Positions 17,803 to 28,579 of a stretch of 64,000 nt of DNA are shown here, one piece after another. The DNA is from Arsenicicoccus dermatophilus. Lineage in GTDB: Bacteria; Actinomycetota; Actinomycetes; Actinomycetales; Dermatophilaceae. The stretch is taken from positions 558,001-622,000 of the forward strand of contig NZ_JAKZHU010000001.1 of the NCBI RefSeq assembly GCF_022568795.1, given 5' to 3'. Each line of letters starts with the position of its first letter. Position 1 is the stretch's first letter. The notes beneath the pieces are model-generated. The model ran no database searches. It worked only from the letters and a program-made list of their open reading frames with translations, and was not told the DNA's origin. The position numbers and the translations under genes are program-made.

Positions 17803-18888
17803 ATGACCCCCCGCCGCAGCACCGCTGCCGACGGAGACGAGCTGCAGCCCGGCGTGGAGAACGTCCTGGCGGTGCTGCGCTCCATCGGCATCGTGCTGGA
17901 CGACTCGGACGCGGTGGTCCGCTCCACGCAGGCGGCCGTGCAGCACGGCCTGGTCCGCGAGGGCGAGCTGGTGCACCGCGCGCTGCTGGAGATCGCCCGC
18001 GAGGTCCGGGTGAGCGGTCGGATCCACGAGTCCGAGCTCGACCTGCCCCGGGGCCCGCTCGGCCGCGGCCGCATGGTCGTCCTGGTCCGCGCCGCCCGCC
18101 TCGCGACGGGGCACGTGCTGCTGCTGGTCGAGGACCGCACCCACGCCAACCGCGTGGACGAGGTGCGTCGCGACTTCGTCGCGAACGTCTCTCACGAGCT
18201 CAAGACGCCCGTCGGCGGCCTGGTCCTGCTGGCCGAGGCCGTGCAGGACGCGTGCGACGACCCGCCGGCGGTGCACCGCTTCGCCAGCCGGATGAAGGTC
18301 GAGGCCGAGCGGCTCACCCAGCTGGTCAAGGAGATCGTGGACCTGTCCCGGCTCCAGGTGGCCGACACCCTCACCGAACCGGTGCTCGTCGACGTCAGCG
18401 GTGCGGCCCAGGACGCGGCGGACCGGTGCCGGCTGGTCGCCGAGGCCAAGGACATCACCATCGAGGTCACCGCACCGCGCCCGGCCATGGTCTTCGGCGA
18501 CCGGGAGCTCATCGTCACCGCCATCCGCAACCTCGTGGACAACGCCGTGGCCTACTCCGCCGAGGGCAGCCCGGTGCGCGTCGTCGTCGAGCGCAACCGC
18601 GAGCTCGTCGAGGTGATCGTCAGCGACCTGGGAGCCGGCATCCCGGCCGACGAGCAGGACCGCGTCTTCGAGCGGTTCTACCGCGTGGACCCGGCCCGCT
18701 CGCGCTCCACGGGCGGCACCGGGCTGGGCCTGTCCATCGTCAAGCACGTGGCAGCCAACCACGGCGGCGAGGTGCGGCTGTGGAGCCAGGAGGGGCAGGG
18801 GTCGACGTTCACGCTTGCCCTGCCCTCCGCCGGCCTGTCCGACCTGACCGAGTCCTCGCCCCCGGCGCCCGGACCGGTCGGCCCCTAG
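17803..18888 (+). CDS. senX3: SenX3-like sensor histidine kinase without membrane anchor
   Basis: Sensor kinase partner of RegX3. A PAS-like domain (GVENVLAVLRSIGIVLDDSD) leads to the H-box FVANVSHELKTPVGGL, the N-box IVTAIRNLVDNAVAYS, G1 SDLGAGIPADEQ and G2 STGGTGLGLSIVKHV. All catalytic motifs are intact. Typical SenX3 has two N-terminal membrane helices; none is found here, whether translation starts at ATG 17803 (GGAAGG upstream), GTG 17704 or ATG 17650, and a stop at 17635 blocks further extension. I prefer 17803 because upstream codons are atypical. The regX3 gene follows 38 bases later. Confidence 0.9.
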   Translation: MTPRRSTAADGDELQPGVENVLAVLRSIGIVLDDSDAVVRSTQAAVQHGLVREGELVHRALLEIAREVRVSGRIHESELDLPRGPLGRGRMVVLVRAARLATGHVLLLVEDRTHANRVDEVRRDFVANVSHELKTPVGGLVLLAEAVQDACDDPPAVHRFASRMKVEAERLTQLVKEIVDLSRLQVADTLTEPVLVDVSGAAQDAADRCRLVAEAKDITIEVTAPRPAMVFGDRELIVTAIRNLVDNAVAYSAEGSPVRVVVERNRELVEVIVSDLGAGIPADEQDRVFERFYRVDPARSRSTGGTGLGLSIVKHVAANHGGEVRLWSQEGQGSTFTLALPSAGLSDLTESSPPAPGPVGP

Positions 18889-18926
18889 GATCGAGAGCGC
18901 CGTCAGGCGAACGAGGAAGGCACACC

Positions 18927-19607
18927 ATGACCCGCATCCTGGTCGTCGAGGACGAGGAGTCGATCTCCGACCCCTTGTCCTATCTCCTGCGCAGGGAGGG
19001 CTACGACGTGGCCGTCGCCGCGACGGGCCCCGAGGCGCTGTCCCACTTCGACCGGGTCGGCACCGACCTGGTGCTGCTGGACCTGATGCTCCCGGGCGTC
19101 TCCGGCGTGGACGTCTGCCGCACGATCCGGCAGAAGTCCGCGGTGCCGATCATCATGCTGACCGCCAAGGACAGCGAGATCGACAAGGTCGTCGGGCTCG
19201 AGCTCGGCGCCGACGACTACGTCACCAAGCCCTACTCCAGCCGGGAGCTGCTGGCCCGCATCAAGGCCGTCCTGCGGCGTATGACGGAGACCGACGAGCT
19301 CGTGCCCGCCAGCCTGGAGGTGGGGCCGGTGCGCATGGACGTGGAGCGGCACACCGTGGCCGTCGGGGGTGAGCCGACCGCCCTGCCGCTCAAGGAGTTC
19401 GAGCTGCTGGAGATGCTGCTGCGCAATGCCGGTCGGGTCCTGACCCGGATGCAGCTGATCGACCGGGTCTGGGGCAGCGACTACGTCGGGGACACCAAGA
19501 CCCTCGACGTCCACATCAAGCGGCTGCGCGCCAAGATCGAGCCGGACCCGGGCCAGCCGGTGCACATCGTCACGGTGCGTGGGCTGGGCTACAAGTTCGA
19601 GGTCTGA
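18927..19607 (+). CDS. regX3: Response regulator RegX3
   Basis: 226-residue OmpR/PhoB-type regulator. The receiver (1-120) has EDEE for metal binding, phosphoacceptor Asp in LVLLDLMLPGVSG, the Thr in IIMLTAKDS and the Lys in YVTKPYSSRELL. The winged helix (about 130-226) ends in VWGSDYVGDTKTLDVHIKRL and TVRGLGYKFEV. It answers phosphate limitation with SenX3. GAGGAAGG precedes the ATG, and a long hairpin follows the stop. Confidence 0.96.
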   Translation: MTRILVVEDEESISDPLSYLLRREGYDVAVAATGPEALSHFDRVGTDLVLLDLMLPGVSGVDVCRTIRQKSAVPIIMLTAKDSEIDKVVGLELGADDYVTKPYSSRELLARIKAVLRRMTETDELVPASLEVGPVRMDVERHTVAVGGEPTALPLKEFELLEMLLRNAGRVLTRMQLIDRVWGSDYVGDTKTLDVHIKRLRAKIEPDPGQPVHIVTVRGLGYKFEV

Positions 19608-19618
19608 CGTACCGGCGG

Positions 19619-19666
19619 CGACGGGGGAGGGCCCCAGCTCCACGGAGCTGGGGCCCTCCCCCGTCG
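19619..19666. terminator. Long bidirectional terminator after regX3
   Basis: A nearly continuous 23-bp inverted repeat with arms 19619-19641 and 19644-19666 and a tiny loop, between convergent regX3 and the lipoprotein gene. In plus orientation the 3' arm is rich in C and T. Confidence 0.85.
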
Positions 19667-19704
19667 TGCCTGCCGGCCGGATCGGGCGGCAGGACGCTCG
19701 GCCG

Positions 19705-20295
19705 TCAGGGGGTCGCCGGGGTGGCGCTCGTGGTCGGCGCGGTGGTCACGGTCGCGGTGGCCGTGGTCGAGGCGGTGCCGGAGGCCGTCGCGGTGCCGGT
19801 CATCGCGGCGTAGGGGCCGATCGGGGCCAGCACCGGGACGAGCGGCTGGGCGTCGCCGCCGCCCCGGGAGGACACCACGAGGTTGGTCATGGCGCCGGGT
19901 GCCACCGGGACCTTGGGCAGCGCGACCTTGCGCTCGGTCAGGGTCACGGAGGAGCCCGGGTCCACCGTGACCGACACCGGCGCCGGCCCCTGGGGGAAGG
20001 AGAAGCTCACGGCAGCGGCCTGCTGCCCCTCGTTGACGACGAGCCCGTTGACGTAGCCGGTCGAGTCCTTCGCCGAGGCCACCACGGCCAGGTTGCGCAC
20101 CTGGAGCTGGCCCACGGACATGTCGATCCCGTCGGCAGGGGCGTACGAATGATCGGTGGTCTGGGGCGACATCTTGTTGCAGGCCGTCAGGCTCACGGCG
20201 GTCAGCGCGGCGGCGGCCAGGGCCAGGGCGGCGCGGGGGACCGAGGTGGTGCGAGGCCGGCGGGTCGCCGTGGGGGTCGAGTCGTCGCGGATCAC
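19705..20295 (-). CDS. Secreted lipoprotein of unknown function
   Basis: 196 residues. A basic N-terminus and the hydrophobic ALALAAAALTAVSLTAC give a lipobox LTAC (Cys about residue 39). The mature domain (GQLQVRNLAVVASAKDSTGYVNGLVVN then SVTLTERKVALPKVPV) resembles a small beta-sandwich. The last 35 residues are a Thr/Ala/Ser-rich linker-like tail. A lipoprotein at this spot, between regX3 and carD, is seen in other actinobacteria. The start is GTG at 20295. Confidence 0.75.
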   Translation of the reverse strand: MIRDDSTPTATRRPRTTSVPRAALALAAAALTAVSLTACNKMSPQTTDHSYAPADGIDMSVGQLQVRNLAVVASAKDSTGYVNGLVVNEGQQAAAVSFSFPQGPAPVSVTVDPGSSVTLTERKVALPKVPVAPGAMTNLVVSSRGGGDAQPLVPVLAPIGPYAAMTGTATASGTASTTATATVTTAPTTSATPATP

Positions 20296-20539
20296 GGGGT
20301 CACCATATCCTCTGCCGCCAGGGTCGGCTCGCGGGCGCGCGCGTTCGGTCCTGCGCCGCGCCGGGGGTCGGTGCGCGGCGTCGTGCCAGGTCGGGGGCGG
20401 TCGGCCACCTGCCGCGGTCCACCGAGGCCCTGGCCTTTAACGCGTGCCAGAGCCTTCGTCAAGAGCTCTTGAACGTTCCCAGGAGGGATTTCTCACTCCC
20501 GTCAAGGCCCCTGACCTGCGGAAACGCTGGCGTCCCGAC

Positions 20540-20568
20540 TTCTCCGCACCCCTGGGACGTGATAGGAT
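20540..20568 (+). promoter_or_regulatory. Probable carD promoter
   Basis: TAGGAT at 20563-20568 is a good -10; TTCTCC at 20540-20545 is a poor -35 with a 17-base spacer. Transcription would start about 20 bases before ATG 20595, leaving room for AAAGGGG as ribosome-binding site. Confidence 0.5.
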
Positions 20569-20594
20569 GAAGACCGCGAAAGGGGCTTGACTAC

Positions 20595-21077
20595 ATGGCG
20601 TTCAAGGTTGGAGAGACCGTCGTCTACCCGCATCACGGGGCGGCGCTCATCGAGGAGATCAACACCCGCACCATCAAGGGCGTGGACAAGATCTACCTGA
20701 AGCTCAAGGTGTCCCAAGGTGACCTGACCATCGAGGTCCCCGCCGAGAACTGCGACCTCGTGGGTGTCCGCGACGTCGTGGGCCAGGAGGGCCTGGACCG
20801 CGTGTTCGAGGTGCTCCGCGCGCAGCAGGCCGAGGAGCCGACCAACTGGTCCCGGCGCTACAAGGCCAATCTCGAGAAGCTCGCCTCCGGCGACGTGATC
20901 AAGGTCGCCGAGGTCGTCCGGGACCTGTGGCGTCGCGACAAGGACCGGGGCCTGTCCGCGGGCGAGAAGCGCATGCTCGCCAAGGCCCGTCAGATCCTGG
21001 TGTCCGAGCTCGCCCTGGCGGAGAAGACCGACGAGACCAAGGCCGAGACCATCCTCGACGAGGTTCTCGCCTCCTGA
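20595..21077 (+). CDS. carD: CarD, RNA polymerase-binding transcription factor
   Basis: 160 residues. The N-terminal Tudor-like domain ([20 protein letters not shown] to about residue 55) binds the RNA polymerase beta subunit. The C-terminal helical domain (from about 65) contains [19 protein letters not shown] and the conserved Trp of [20 protein letters not shown], which contacts the upstream edge of the bubble. CarD stabilises open complexes and supports rRNA transcription in mycobacteria. It precedes ispD as usual. Confidence 0.97.
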   Translation: MAFKVGETVVYPHHGAALIEEINTRTIKGVDKIYLKLKVSQGDLTIEVPAENCDLVGVRDVVGQEGLDRVFEVLRAQQAEEPTNWSRRYKANLEKLASGDVIKVAEVVRDLWRRDKDRGLSAGEKRMLAKARQILVSELALAEKTDETKAETILDEVLAS

Positions 21078-21110
21078 GGCCAGCCTGCTGAGCCTGGCTC
21101 ACCCCGTCAT

Positions 21111-21140
21111 CGAGGCCCGCACCGGTTGGTGCGGGCCTCG
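21111..21140 (+). terminator. Hairpin after carD
   Basis: A 13-bp perfect stem (21111-21123 with 21128-21140) and loop GGTT, 33 bases after the carD stop. Confidence 0.8.
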
Positions 21141-21187
21141 CCGCGTCCCCGCCCGGTGCCGCGGCCTCCGGTCGCTAGGGTGGCCGC

Positions 21188-22069
21188 GTGAGCGTCGCCG
21201 TCATCATCGTGGCCGCCGGGAGCGGCAGCCGTCTGGGAGCGGACCGGCCCAAGGCCCTCGTCGAGGTCGCCGGCCGCAGCATCCTCGAGCACAGCCTGCG
21301 TACGGCGCTGCAGACCGCCGGGCTCGCCCAGGTCGTCGTGGTCGCTCCGGCCGGCCACCTGGCCGAGGTGGGCGAGCTGGTCGAGCGGGTGCAGCCGTCG
21401 GTCGCGGTGACCGTGGTGGCGGGGGGTGCGGACCGGACCGCGAGCGTCGCGGCGGGGCTGGCCGCGCTGACCGAGGAGCCCGCGCCCGGCGGGGACGTGG
21501 ACGGTGGCGACCTGAGCGGCCGGCCCGACCCCGACGGCAGGGACGACACCGACGGTCTCCGGGGCGACGGCCCGAGAGAGGACGACCTCGACGACGCCGA
21601 CGTGCTGACCGGGGCCGACACGCCGGGCCCGGCGCAACCGCGTGCCCGCGAGGGCGCGAGCGGGCAGGTCGTCCTGGTGCACGACGCCGCCCGCTGCTTC
21701 ACCCCGGTCGAGGTCTACGACCGGGTGGCGGGCGCGGTGCGGGACGGGTGGGTGGCCGTGGTCCCGGCCCTGCCCGTGGTCGACACCGTCAAGGTGGTGG
21801 ACGCGCGGGGGGTGGTCACCGCTACCCCGGACCGCGCGAGCCTGCGGGCGGTGCAGACGCCGCAGGGCTTCCTGCGGGCGGAGCTGGAGGCCGCCCACGC
21901 GACCGGCACCTCCGCCACCGACGACGCCGCCCTCCTCGAGGCGCTCGGGCACCAGGTGCTCGTCGTCGAGGGCGACCCCGCGGCCCTCAAGGTGACGGTG
22001 CCGGACGACCTGGAGCGGGCCGCACGGTTCGCCATACCCGATGGACCGAGCGAGGGGGAGCTGCGATGA
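21188..22069 (+). CDS. ispD: IspD with a large acidic insertion
   Basis: 2-C-methyl-D-erythritol 4-phosphate cytidylyltransferase of the MEP isoprenoid pathway. [20 protein letters not shown] binds [26 protein letters not shown] and [15 protein letters not shown] complete the active site. It has 293 residues against about 230 for the family. The excess is one block (about residues 98-155) of Asp, Gly, Pro and Arg between [10 protein letters not shown] and [10 protein letters not shown], where others have a short loop. The frame stays open and GC-rich, so the block is coding. The stop overlaps the ispF start. Confidence 0.95.
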   Translation: MSVAVIIVAAGSGSRLGADRPKALVEVAGRSILEHSLRTALQTAGLAQVVVVAPAGHLAEVGELVERVQPSVAVTVVAGGADRTASVAAGLAALTEEPAPGGDVDGGDLSGRPDPDGRDDTDGLRGDGPREDDLDDADVLTGADTPGPAQPRAREGASGQVVLVHDAARCFTPVEVYDRVAGAVRDGWVAVVPALPVVDTVKVVDARGVVTATPDRASLRAVQTPQGFLRAELEAAHATGTSATDDAALLEALGHQVLVVEGDPAALKVTVPDDLERAARFAIPDGPSEGELR

Positions 22070-22560
22070 GCGAGCGTCCGATCGTGCCGCGCGTGGGGAT
22101 CGGCACCGACATCCATGCGTATGCCGAGCCGGGCAGCGGGCGCCCGATGTGGCTCGCCGGACTGCTGTGGGAGGGCGAGGTCGGGCTCGAGGGGCACTCG
22201 GACGCCGACGTCGTCGCGCACGCGGCGTGCAACGCGATCTTCTCGGCGGCGGGGATGGGAGACCTGGGCCGGCACTTCGGCACCGGCCGTCCGCACTGGG
22301 CCGGGGCGAGCGGAGTGACCCTGCTGACCGAGGCCTGCCGGATCGTGCGCGACGCAGGCTGGGAGATCGGCAACGTCGCCGTCCAGGTGATCGGCCCGCG
22401 CCCCAAGGTCGGGCGGCGCCGCGCGGAGGCGGAGGCGCTGCTGAGCGAGGTCGTGGGCGCCCCCGTGTCGGTGAGCGGGGCGACGAGCGACGGGCTCGGC
22501 TTCCCGGGGCGCGAGGAGGGCCTGGTCGGCATCGCGACGGCGCTGGTCCACCGGGCCTGA
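22066..22560 (+). CDS. ispF: IspF, MEcPP synthase
   Basis: 2-C-methyl-D-erythritol 2,4-cyclodiphosphate synthase, next MEP step after IspD/IspE. 164 residues. [10 protein letters not shown] supplies the DxH zinc ligands, [17 protein letters not shown] the third His and surrounding loop, and [16 protein letters not shown] the C-terminal catalytic loop. ATG 22066 overlaps the ispD stop (ATGA), the usual ispD-ispF coupling. Confidence 0.96.
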   Translation: MSERPIVPRVGIGTDIHAYAEPGSGRPMWLAGLLWEGEVGLEGHSDADVVAHAACNAIFSAAGMGDLGRHFGTGRPHWAGASGVTLLTEACRIVRDAGWEIGNVAVQVIGPRPKVGRRRAEAEALLSEVVGAPVSVSGATSDGLGFPGREEGLVGIATALVHRA

Positions 22561-22742
22561 GACCGCTCCGGCGGGCGGCGCGGACGAGGCCGACGACAGC
22601 CCGCCCCGCGAGCCCGGCAGGGACGGCGCGAGGGGGCCGCGGGGGCTGCTCCCGAGGGCCTCTCGTTCTCAGAGGTGCCCCAGAGAGTGACGAACGGTGG
22701 ACGACGGAGAGGCGAACCCGGGATCACCGGCACACTGGACGC

Positions 22743-23624
22743 ATGACGACATCTACGCACCGTCACTCGGTGTCACGCCTGGTCCTCGCGACGGCTCTCG
22801 CCGTGACCGGGGCCGGCCTCGCGGGGTGCGCCGTCGAGGAGGCCCCCACCGGCCCGGAGACGTCCGCCGCGGCCCCGGTGGCTGCTGCTCCGGTGGCTCC
22901 GGACCAGGTGACCGCGACCCCGCTGGCCGTGGCGCCGGTCGCCGCCACCAGGCCTCGCCCGCTCGCCGGCACCACGATCGTCGTCGACCCCGGGCACAAC
23001 GGCGGCAACGCGGCCCACCCGCGCGCCCTCAACCGCAAGGTGTATGCCGGGAACGGGATCTGGAAGCCCTGCAACACCACCGGCACCCGCACCGTCCGCG
23101 GCTACCCCGAGCACGCCCAGGTGTGGGACGTCGCGACCCGGCTGGCCGCGGTGCTGCGGGCCCAGGGCGCCAGGGTGGTCCTCACCCGCGCGAGCGACCG
23201 CGGCTTCGGCCCGTGCATCGACCAGCGGGCCGCCATCGGCAACCGCGCCCGCGCCACCCTGGTGGTCTCGATCCACGACGACGGCAACGTCTCCCGCAGG
23301 GCCCGCGGCTTCCACGTCATCCACTCGACGCGGATGGTGGGCGGCACGGTCGCCCAGCAGCGCTCGGCCCGACTGGCCGTGGCCGTGCGCGATGCCTTCC
23401 AGCGGGGCACCGGCATGCCGCGCTCGACCTACCTCGGCCGGGGCACCGCCCTGACCCCGCGCACGGACATCGGGGGCCTCAACCTCTCCCGCGTCCCCGC
23501 GATCATGGTCGAGGCGGGCAACATGCGGCACCCCACCGACGCCGCGCTCCTCGGCACCCCGGCCTTCCGGCAGCGGGAGGCGGTCGCGCTGGCCACCGGG
23601 ATACGCCGCTATCTCGGACGTTGA
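22743..23624 (+). CDS. N-acetylmuramoyl-L-alanine amidase, lipoprotein (Amidase_3)
   Basis: 293 residues. [17 protein letters not shown] is a lipoprotein signal with lipobox LAGC. An Ala/Pro/Val linker leads to the zinc amidase: VVDPGHNGG (first His), [15 protein letters not shown] (Glu), VSIHDDGN (second His) and [13 protein letters not shown] (catalytic Glu). It resembles mycobacterial Rv3717-type amidases, which cleave the stem peptide from glycan strands. ATG 22743; the ribosome-binding site is weak. It lies alone between ispF and cysS. Confidence 0.88.
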   Translation: MTTSTHRHSVSRLVLATALAVTGAGLAGCAVEEAPTGPETSAAAPVAAAPVAPDQVTATPLAVAPVAATRPRPLAGTTIVVDPGHNGGNAAHPRALNRKVYAGNGIWKPCNTTGTRTVRGYPEHAQVWDVATRLAAVLRAQGARVVLTRASDRGFGPCIDQRAAIGNRARATLVVSIHDDGNVSRRARGFHVIHSTRMVGGTVAQQRSARLAVAVRDAFQRGTGMPRSTYLGRGTALTPRTDIGGLNLSRVPAIMVEAGNMRHPTDAALLGTPAFRQREAVALATGIRRYLGR

Positions 23625-23655
23625 CCCGCACCGCGTCCCGGATAGGATCCCCCGC

Positions 23656-25095
23656 GTGAGCCTCCACATCTTTGACAGCGCCACGCGCGAGCTGCGTGAG
23701 TTCCAGCCCCTGCACGAGGGGAGGGTCGGCATCTACATCTGCGGGCTCACGACCCAGGGCCTGCCCCACATCGGGCACGTGCGCTTCGCCGTCGCGTTCG
23801 ACATCCTGCGGCGGTGGCTGACCGCCGGGCACGGCTACGACGTCACCCTGATCCGCAACGTCACCGACATCGACGACAAGATCCTGCGCAAGTCCGCGGA
23901 GAACGACGCCGAGTGGTGGGCCTGGTCCTACGAGCACGAGCGGCAGACGGCCGCGGCGCTGGACCTGCTGGGCGTGCTGCCCGCGACCTACGAGCCGCGC
24001 GCCACCGGGCACATCCCCGAGATGGTCTCCCTCATGGACACCCTCGTCGAGCGTGGCCATGCCTATCCGGCGCCGGACGGCTCCGGCGACGTCTACTTCG
24101 ACGTGCGGTCCTTCCCGGCCTACGGCGAGCTGACCCGGCAGTCCATCGAGGACATGGAGGCCGCCGAGGACGCCGACCCACGGGGCAAGCGCGACCCCCG
24201 CGACTTCGCCCTGTGGAAGGGCGCCAAGGCGCAGGAGCCGGCCACCGCGCACTGGCCCTCGCCGTACGGTCCCGGTCGTCCCGGCTGGCACCTGGAGTGC
24301 TCGGCGATGGTTCGCAAGTACCTCGGCGACACCTTCGACATCCACGGCGGCGGCGTCGACCTGCGCTTCCCGCACCACGAGAACGAGCAGGCCCAGTCCC
24401 GCGCCGCCGGGTTCGGCTTCGCGCGCTACTGGATGCACAACGCCTGGGTGACCGTGCAGGGCGAGAAGATGTCCAAGTCGCTGGGCAACTCCCTGGTCGT
24501 CACGGAGATCGCCCGCCACAGCAGGCCGCTCGCGCTGCGCTACTACCTCGGGTCGGCGCACTACCGCTCCACCATCGAGTTCCACGAGGGCTCGCTGCGC
24601 GAGGCCGAGGCTGCGGTCGACCGGATCGAGGGCTTCCTGCGGCGCGCCGTCGAGCACGGCGAGCCCGAGGCGGTGGCCGGGGACGGCTTCCCCGAGGCCT
24701 TCCGTACGGCGATGGACGACGACCTGGGCGTCTCCGGCGCCCTCGCCGTGATCCACGACACCGTGCGGGCCGGCAACACCGCCCTCGACGACGGCGACCG
24801 CGCGCTCGCCCGCACCCTGGCCGGCCAGGTCGTCGCCATGACCGACGTGCTCGGCGTCAACCCGCTCGACCCCCGCTGGGGGAGCGCGGGCGGCGACAGC
24901 GACCCTGCCCGCGAGGCGTTGGACGCGCTCGTGCAGGCGCAGCTGGAGCGGCGTGCGGCGGCGCGCAAGGAGCGCGACTTCGCGACGGCCGACGCCATCC
25001 GTGACGACCTGGCCGCGGCCGGCATCGCCGTCGAGGACTCTCCGTCCGGCGCCCGCTGGAGCCTGGCCCATCCCACCCCCGGCAGCGAGGACTGA
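23656..25095 (+). CDS. cysS: Cysteinyl-tRNA synthetase
   Basis: 479-residue class I synthetase. [17 protein letters not shown] has the zinc Cys and HIGH motif; GWHLECSAM and [11 protein letters not shown] complete the zinc/cysteine site; [10 protein letters not shown] is the KMSKS loop. The DALR-type C-terminal domain (from about residue 345) is present, so this is CysS and not the shorter mycothiol ligase MshC. GTG 23656. rlmB follows after three bases. Confidence 0.95.
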   Translation: MSLHIFDSATRELREFQPLHEGRVGIYICGLTTQGLPHIGHVRFAVAFDILRRWLTAGHGYDVTLIRNVTDIDDKILRKSAENDAEWWAWSYEHERQTAAALDLLGVLPATYEPRATGHIPEMVSLMDTLVERGHAYPAPDGSGDVYFDVRSFPAYGELTRQSIEDMEAAEDADPRGKRDPRDFALWKGAKAQEPATAHWPSPYGPGRPGWHLECSAMVRKYLGDTFDIHGGGVDLRFPHHENEQAQSRAAGFGFARYWMHNAWVTVQGEKMSKSLGNSLVVTEIARHSRPLALRYYLGSAHYRSTIEFHEGSLREAEAAVDRIEGFLRRAVEHGEPEAVAGDGFPEAFRTAMDDDLGVSGALAVIHDTVRAGNTALDDGDRALARTLAGQVVAMTDVLGVNPLDPRWGSAGGDSDPAREALDALVQAQLERRAAARKERDFATADAIRDDLAAAGIAVEDSPSGARWSLAHPTPGSED

Positions 25096-25098
25096 CAC

Positions 25099-26103
25099 AT
25101 GCCCGGCAACTCCCAGCGCCGAGGCGCCACGCGAAAGGGCTCGTCCCGCAAGGGATCGGTCGTCGGCAGCGGCGGTCAGCGGCGGCGTGGCCTCGAGGGC
25201 AGGGGGCCCACGCCCAAGGCCGAGGACCGGCCCTATCACAAGGCCCACAAGGCCGCGAAGCGCGCCGAGAAGGCCGCCGACGGGCGCGGCCCGGGTGCGG
25301 GCGGCGGTCGCGTCGCGGGCTCGCGGCCCGGCGGCGACCGGCGGCGGACCCGCCAGTCCACCGAGATGGTGGCGGGCCGCAACTCCGTGCTCGAGGCGCT
25401 GCGCGCCGACATACCCGCCACGACGCTGTACGTCGCCAACCGGATCGACTCCGACGACCGGGTCCGCGAGGCGCTCAAGATCGCCACCGAGCGGGGGATC
25501 GCCCTGCTCGAGACCCCGCGCGGCGAGCTCGACCGGCTGACCGACGGCGCCGTCCACCAGGGCCTGGCGCTGCAGGTGCCGCCCTACGACTACGCCCACC
25601 CCGCCGAGCTGGTCGACCCGCAGTCGCCGGGCATCCCGCTCGTGGTGGCGCTTGACGGCATCACCGACCCCCGCAACCTCGGGGCGATCATCCGTTCCGT
25701 CGGCGCCTTCGGCGGGCACGGCATCGTGGTGCCCGAGCGGCGCAGCGCCGGCATGACCGCCTCGGCGTGGAAGACCAGCGCCGGCGCGGCCTCCCGTGTC
25801 CCGGTCGCCCAGGCCACCAACCTCACCCGCACGCTGCAGGAGTTCCGCAAGGACGGCTACTTCGTGATCGGGCTGGACATGGACGGCGACGTCGAGCTGC
25901 CCGACCTGGACCTGGCCGACCAGCCCCTCGTGGTCGTCGTCGGCTCCGAGGGCAAGGGCCTGTCCCGCCTCGTCGGTGAGCAGTGCGACCAGATCGTGTC
26001 GATCCCGATGGCGAGCGGCAACGAGTCGCTCAACGCCGGGATCGCGACGGGCGTGACGCTCTACGAGATCGCCCGCCAGCGGGGCACCGGCCGCCGCTCC
26101 TGA
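25099..26103 (+). CDS. rlmB: 23S rRNA 2'-O-ribose methyltransferase RlmB
   Basis: 334 residues. A basic extension (1-85: many Arg, Lys, Gly) precedes the substrate-binding domain ([20 protein letters not shown]) and the SPOUT knot with [40 protein letters not shown] and [19 protein letters not shown]. It methylates G2251 (E. coli numbering) in the peptidyl-transferase P-loop. It is an operon partner of cysS. Confidence 0.94.
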   Translation: MPGNSQRRGATRKGSSRKGSVVGSGGQRRRGLEGRGPTPKAEDRPYHKAHKAAKRAEKAADGRGPGAGGGRVAGSRPGGDRRRTRQSTEMVAGRNSVLEALRADIPATTLYVANRIDSDDRVREALKIATERGIALLETPRGELDRLTDGAVHQGLALQVPPYDYAHPAELVDPQSPGIPLVVALDGITDPRNLGAIIRSVGAFGGHGIVVPERRSAGMTASAWKTSAGAASRVPVAQATNLTRTLQEFRKDGYFVIGLDMDGDVELPDLDLADQPLVVVVGSEGKGLSRLVGEQCDQIVSIPMASGNESLNAGIATGVTLYEIARQRGTGRRS

Positions 26104-26137
26104 CCCGCCCCGGGCAGCCCCCGGGCAGTCGGGTCCG
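26102..26137. terminator. Likely bidirectional hairpin between rlmB and the DUF4032 gene
   Basis: ACCCG (26103-26107) pairs with CGGGT further on, enclosing CCCGGGCAGCCCCCGGG, an additional stem. It lies between convergent genes. Confidence 0.45.
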
Positions 26138-26143
26138 CGGGGC

Positions 26144-27388
26144 TCAGCCGTCCCAGGCGACGACCGGCATCTCGACGGTGTCCACGCCGACGATGGTCCT
26201 CTCGCGCGGCTTGGTCGGCAGGATCCGCATGATGTAGTCCGCCATCGCCTGGCCGATCGGCATGTCGTGACCGTTGTGCTCGCTGAGGTACCACCGGTGC
26301 TCGAGGATCTCGTGGAACATCTCGGCGGGCTCCAGCTTGCCGCGCAGGTCGTCGGGGATGGCGCGGGTGACGGGCAGGTAGATCTCGTTGAGCCAGCGCG
26401 TCGCCGTGATCGCCTCGTCCTCACCCTGCACGTCGGTCGCGGCGCGATAGGCGTCCAGGTCGTTGAGCAGGCGCCGGGCCTGGTTCTCCTCCACGTCCAG
26501 GCCGGTCAGGCGCAGCAGCCGGCGGGAGTGGTGGCCGGCGTCGACGACCTTGGGCTGGATCCGCAGGGTCGTGCCGTCGATGTCGGTGGAGATCGCGAGC
26601 TCGTCGACGTCGAAGCCGATCTCGTTGAGTCGCCGGATCCGCTCGTCGACCCGCCAGCGCTCGCCCACGGTGAAGGTCTCCAGCCCGGTGAGCTCCTGCC
26701 AGAGGGCGCGGTAACGCTGCATGATCTGGTCGGACACCTCGACCGGGTCGTTGCCCTCGGGCAGGACACCACCCGCCTCCAGGTCCATCAGCTCGCCGGC
26801 GATGTTGATCCGGGCGATGTCCAGATCGTGCTCGCGCTGGCCGTTGCTCAGCTCGTCGCGCAGCTCACCGGTCTCGGCGTCCACGAGATAGGCCGCGAAG
26901 GCGCCTGCGTCCCGGCGGAACAGCGCGTTGGACAGGGACACGTCGCCCCACCAGAAGCCCTGCAGGTGCAGCCGCACGAGCAGGACCGCGAGCGCGTCGA
27001 TGAGGCGGGTGGCGGTGTCCGGGCGCAGGGACTGGCTGAACAGCGCGCGGAAGGGGAGCGAGAACTGCAGGTGATGGGTGAGCAGGCAGGCGTCCAGGGG
27101 CGTGCCGTCCTCGGTGACCCGGCCGCTGACGACGCCGTACGGCCGGACGGCGGGGATCTGCAACCGGTTGAGGGCGCGGAGCATGTGGTACTCCCGCCAG
27201 GCGATCTCGTCCTTGATCTCCTTGATGGCGACCACGCCGGCGGGCACCCGCACGAACCGCACCGTGTGGCGGGAGATCCCACGGGGGAGGGCGGCCAGGA
27301 TCGACTCGGGCCACTCCTCCAGCGGGGTGGTCCAGGGCAGGTCGAGCAGGGCCGGGTCTGGACGGGCTGCGGTGATCTCGAGCGCCAT
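26144..27388 (-). CDS. DUF4032 protein with degenerate kinase-like N-terminus
   Basis: 414 residues. The N-terminal half resembles a lipopolysaccharide-kinase-type fold: GVVAIKEIKDEIAWREYHML (Lys and Glu of the nucleotide site), GFWWGDVSLSNALFRRD (a catalytic-loop-like GD..N) and AYLVDAETGELRDE (a DFG-like acid). The DUF4032 region (about 210-400) follows, with YLSEHNGHDMPIGQAMADYI. It is common in actinobacteria beside sugar ABC ATPase genes; function unknown. ATG 27388. Confidence 0.82.
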   Translation of the reverse strand: MALEITAARPDPALLDLPWTTPLEEWPESILAALPRGISRHTVRFVRVPAGVVAIKEIKDEIAWREYHMLRALNRLQIPAVRPYGVVSGRVTEDGTPLDACLLTHHLQFSLPFRALFSQSLRPDTATRLIDALAVLLVRLHLQGFWWGDVSLSNALFRRDAGAFAAYLVDAETGELRDELSNGQREHDLDIARINIAGELMDLEAGGVLPEGNDPVEVSDQIMQRYRALWQELTGLETFTVGERWRVDERIRRLNEIGFDVDELAISTDIDGTTLRIQPKVVDAGHHSRRLLRLTGLDVEENQARRLLNDLDAYRAATDVQGEDEAITATRWLNEIYLPVTRAIPDDLRGKLEPAEMFHEILEHRWYLSEHNGHDMPIGQAMADYIMRILPTKPRERTIVGVDTVEMPVVAWDG

Positions 27389-27432
27389 CTGCTCATCGTC
27401 CCAGACCAGCGCGAGCAGACGGGTGCACGACG

Positions 27433-27486
27433 ACGGGAGCGCCCGCCGTGCCGCCCTGGTGGGCGGGCGACGGCGGGCGCTCCCGT
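27433..27486 (-). terminator. Nested hairpin downstream of msiK
   Basis: A 16-bp perfect stem (27433-27448 with 27471-27486) encloses a smaller stem CCGCCC/GGGCGG. It begins 14 bases after the msiK stop. Confidence 0.8.
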
Positions 27487-27499
27487 GCAGGCTGCAGGG

Positions 27500-28579
<1,080 letters not shown>

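Noticed and set aside
22066-22560. Defective IspF because of Asp in place of Glu in the C-terminal loop (SDGLGF)
   Set aside because: Actinobacterial IspF proteins commonly have Asp there; all zinc ligands are present.
23656-25095. Mycothiol ligase MshC instead of CysS
   Set aside because: Length and the complete C-terminal domain fit CysS, and the location beside rlmB is that of cysS.
27433-27486. CebR-type operator half sites (GGGAGCG and CGCTCCC)
   Set aside because: The halves are 30 bases apart as arms of a terminator stem, not a contiguous operator, and lie downstream of msiK.
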